Origin: Francisella philomiragia subsp. philomiragia ATCC 25015
GTDB taxonomy: Bacteria > Pseudomonadota > Gammaproteobacteria > Francisellales > Francisellaceae
NCBI RefSeq assembly: GCF_000156715.1
Contig: NZ_DS999316.1
Location: 438,985-502,984 of the forward strand
Direction: 5' to 3'
Length of the DNA stretch: 64,000 bases
Shown here: positions 62,324 through 64,000 of the stretch, piece after piece
Layout of the letters: the number at the start of each line of letters is the position of its first letter
Numbering within the stretch: the stretch's first letter is position 1
Notes under the pieces: generated by a model
What the model was told of the DNA's origin: nothing
Seen by the model: only the letters and a program-made list of their open reading frames with translations
Database searches by the model: none
Position numbers and translations under genes: made by a program

Positions 62324-63457
62324 CTAATTAAATACCTGTTTGATTTGATAATACTTATCTAAAACAACAAGATCAGCATCATAGCCAACTTTGATATTAC
62401 CCTTTTTAAAACCCAAAGATTTAGCTTGATTTGTACTTGTCAGCTTAACTGCATCATGTAAGCTACAGTTTGTAAATTTAATAAAATTTTCTAAAGCTTT
62501 ATTCATTGTTAATACACTTCCTGCTAACACACCATTTTCTAATCTTGCTTGACCATCTTTAACTATAACTTTTTGACCTCCAAGATCAAATACACCCTCT
62601 CCTGCGCATTGTGCTGACATTGCATCTGTAATTAGAGCAATATTATCACTACCTTTGATTTCATAAGCAAACTTAACCATATCTGGATGAAGATGTATAC
62701 CATCGACTATTAGTTCTGCTAAAACTTTCTTTGACATCAGTAGTGCCGTAGCGGCACCTGGATTACGGTGATCGATGGGACTCATTGCATTAAATAAATG
62801 TGTAGCATGTGAACATCCATGATCTATCGCTTCTAGAGCCTGCGCCATAGTACAGCTTGTGTGGCCAATCGAACTGACAATATTATGATTATTACAAAAA
62901 TCTATAACTTGCTTAGCATTTTCTATTTCTGGAGCAATTGTTATTTTTTTGACTAAATTATTACAAGCATTGTGCCAACTTGCCATCTTAGCAACATCTG
63001 CCTGCTGCAAATAATTTGGATTCTGCGCTCCAATTTTACCAGGAGATATAAATGGGCCCTCTAAATGAACCCCAACAATTTTTGAACTGTCTGTATGTTG
63101 ATGTGAATTATAAGATTTGATTGCATTCATTGCTCTTAAAATATGGTCGTTTGAAGCTGTCATTGTTGTAGCAAGATAACTTGTAACTCCCTGCTTATAT
63201 AGTGATTTTGATATTGTCTGTAACGCATCTATATCAGCATCCATAACATCTGCGCCCATTGATCCATGTATATGAATATCTATAAACCCTGGAATTACAT
63301 AATCATCAGAGCTTAGTTCTATTACAGGCAAATTATATTCAGCGACCTTTATATCTTCATCTATAGCACTTATAACATTGTTTTTGATTACAATATCCTT
63401 ATGTTGAAAACCATTCTGAGCATAAATTTTGGCACCTTTTATAATATAACTTTGCAT
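62324..63457 (-). CDS. nagA: N-acetylglucosamine-6-phosphate deacetylase
   Basis: Deacetylates GlcNAc-6-P to glucosamine-6-P for amino-sugar recycling. It has about 377 residues from the ATG at 63457, which has GGAG 7 bases upstream; an in-frame TTG at 63520 would add 21 residues without support. Metal ligands appear in PGFIDIHIHGSMGADVMDAD (about 36-55), HLEGPFISPGKIGAQNP near 127-143 and SIGHTSCTMAQA, and SHATHLFNAM near 214-223. LITDAMSAQCAG marks the catalytic Asp. It is the first gene of a nagA-tsaB-amidotransferase-aspC run and is divergent from rbgA. Confidence 0.94.
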   Translation of the reverse strand: MQSYIIKGAKIYAQNGFQHKDIVIKNNVISAIDEDIKVAEYNLPVIELSSDDYVIPGFIDIHIHGSMGADVMDADIDALQTISKSLYKQGVTSYLATTMTASNDHILRAMNAIKSYNSHQHTDSSKIVGVHLEGPFISPGKIGAQNPNYLQQADVAKMASWHNACNNLVKKITIAPEIENAKQVIDFCNNHNIVSSIGHTSCTMAQALEAIDHGCSHATHLFNAMSPIDHRNPGAATALLMSKKVLAELIVDGIHLHPDMVKFAYEIKGSDNIALITDAMSAQCAGEGVFDLGGQKVIVKDGQARLENGVLAGSVLTMNKALENFIKFTNCSLHDAVKLTSTNQAKSLGFKKGNIKVGYDADLVVLDKYYQIKQVFN

Positions 63458-63519
63458 ATAGTTTCTCCAATGGGTAAAATCACACTCTATATTAACCAAA
63501 TTTATATTTTTTATCCACA

Positions 63520-64000
63520 ATGTTACATTGGTTTCCTGGGCATATGCATAAAGCTACCAAAGAGTTTCGCAAAAAAATGCCTTCTACTGATATTGCTATT
63601 GAAATAGTTGATGCACGTATTCCTGACTCTAGCAGTAATCATGTTTTAGAAGATATTGTTGGTGACAAACCCATAATAAGAATTTTGTCAAAAAGTGATC
63701 TAGCTGATCCTCTAATAACTAAACAGTGGCTTGATTTTTATAAAGGAAGTGCTATCGCAGTTAATACCTTAGAAGATAAAAATATAGTAAAAAGAATACT
63801 TGATTTAGCTCAGAAAAAATGTCCCTCAAGAGGAACTGTCTTAAAACCTACAAGAGCTATTATATTTGGATTACCTAATGTTGGAAAGTCAACAATGATA
63901 AATAAGCTCGCTGGTCGTAAAGTTGCTAAGACAGGAAATGAACCAGCTGTAACTAAACTTCAGCAACGTATTGATATTAGTAAAAATTTCATGATTTTTG
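63520..64000 (+). CDS. rbgA: Ribosome biogenesis GTPase RbgA/YlqF (3' end outside window)
   Basis: Circularly permuted GTPase for late 50S assembly. The visible N-terminal 160 residues start MLHWFPGHMHKATKEF, the YlqF hallmark. G4 appears as ILSKSDLAD (SKxD for NKxD) before the P-loop GLPNVGKSTMINKLAG, and G2/G3 would follow. The start is the ATG at 63520. The divergent nagA gives a 62-bp shared upstream region. The gene runs off the right edge. Confidence 0.92.
   Translation, partial: MLHWFPGHMHKATKEFRKKMPSTDIAIEIVDARIPDSSSNHVLEDIVGDKPIIRILSKSDLADPLITKQWLDFYKGSAIAVNTLEDKNIVKRILDLAQKKCPSRGTVLKPTRAIIFGLPNVGKSTMINKLAGRKVAKTGNEPAVTKLQQRIDISKNFMIF

Noticed and set aside
63458..63520. N-terminal extension of nagA to a TTG at 63520
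   Set aside because: It would overlap the rbgA start and has no ribosome-binding site, whereas ATG 63457 has GGAG and a normal family N-terminus.
1..64000. CRISPR array, prophage, restriction or toxin-antitoxin defence island
   Set aside because: No spaced direct repeats, phage genes, or defence-gene families were found; the window is almost all core genes.

Overview
The window looks like a chromosomal segment of a Francisella species (Gammaproteobacteria, Thiotrichales). This rests on the AT-rich composition (roughly one third G+C by eye) and the family content: short type IV pilin-like genes, a pilMNOPQ-aroKB block, paired sugar porters beside galTK, and a multifunctional PutA. Species is not assigned. 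Nearly all of it is ordinary core metabolism. There is no prophage, CRISPR array, rRNA operon or intact insertion sequence. The only clear mobile DNA is a decayed transposase beside tRNA-Ser.

Layout. 1-2.5 kb: gmk (cut by the left edge), a DEAD-box helicase and a parvulin. 2.6-7.7 kb: two sugar/H+ porters diverging from galT-galK. 7.7-9.4 kb: a small predicted beta-barrel and an unknown exported protein, convergent. 9.5-12.1 kb: five overlapping genes (PP-loop sulfurtransferase-like protein, tusA, Trm112-like, kdsB, HIT). 12.2-17.5 kb: PAP2 phosphatase, uvrC, rnd, a Bcr-type exporter, DUF2237. 17.6-21.9 kb: glyS, tatD, recF, a small LprI-like protein. 21.9-24.4 kb: two copies of a pilin-plus-secreted-partner gene pair around a small lipoprotein gene. 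24.5-30.3 kb: EamA permease, acs, galU (preceded by a 7-bp tandem repeat), a cation diffusion facilitator, an HXXEE membrane protein. 30.4-31.3 kb: tRNA-Ser(UGA) with promoter and terminator, then transposase debris. 31.3-36.6 kb: dusB, prmA, a DUF2062 protein, a small exported protein, hemH, phrB. 36.7-41.3 kb: an enolase, galM, coaBC, an MFS porter. 41.4-48.3 kb: amino-acid permease, putA, sdhE, a coiled-coil protein, a small exported protein. 48.4-54.7 kb: pilMNOPQ-aroK-aroB. 54.8-64 kb: adk, an FAD/Fe-S oxidase, a frameshifted gene behind era, era, an aminotransferase, a class II glutamine amidotransferase, tsaB, nagA, and the start of rbgA/ylqF.

How the parts work together. The sugar porters, galK, galT, galM and galU cover galactose uptake and the Leloir pathway except galE, which is not here. 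galU and kdsB also supply precursors for surface polysaccharide and LPS. putA and the adjacent permease suggest proline or related amino-acid catabolism. PilMNOPQ would form the alignment and secretin part of a type IV pilus or type II-like secretion machine. The duplicated pilin/partner cassettes could be substrates or minor pilins of such a machine.

The most unusual signal is that cassette: two pilins of 120 and 121 residues, each followed within 25 bp by a secreted protein of a shared family I do not recognise. Other points worth checking are the 7-bp VNTR just upstream of the galU ribosome-binding site, an enolase that may be a second, divergent copy, a one-base frameshift in the gene after era, and paired repeats in the putA-permease gap.
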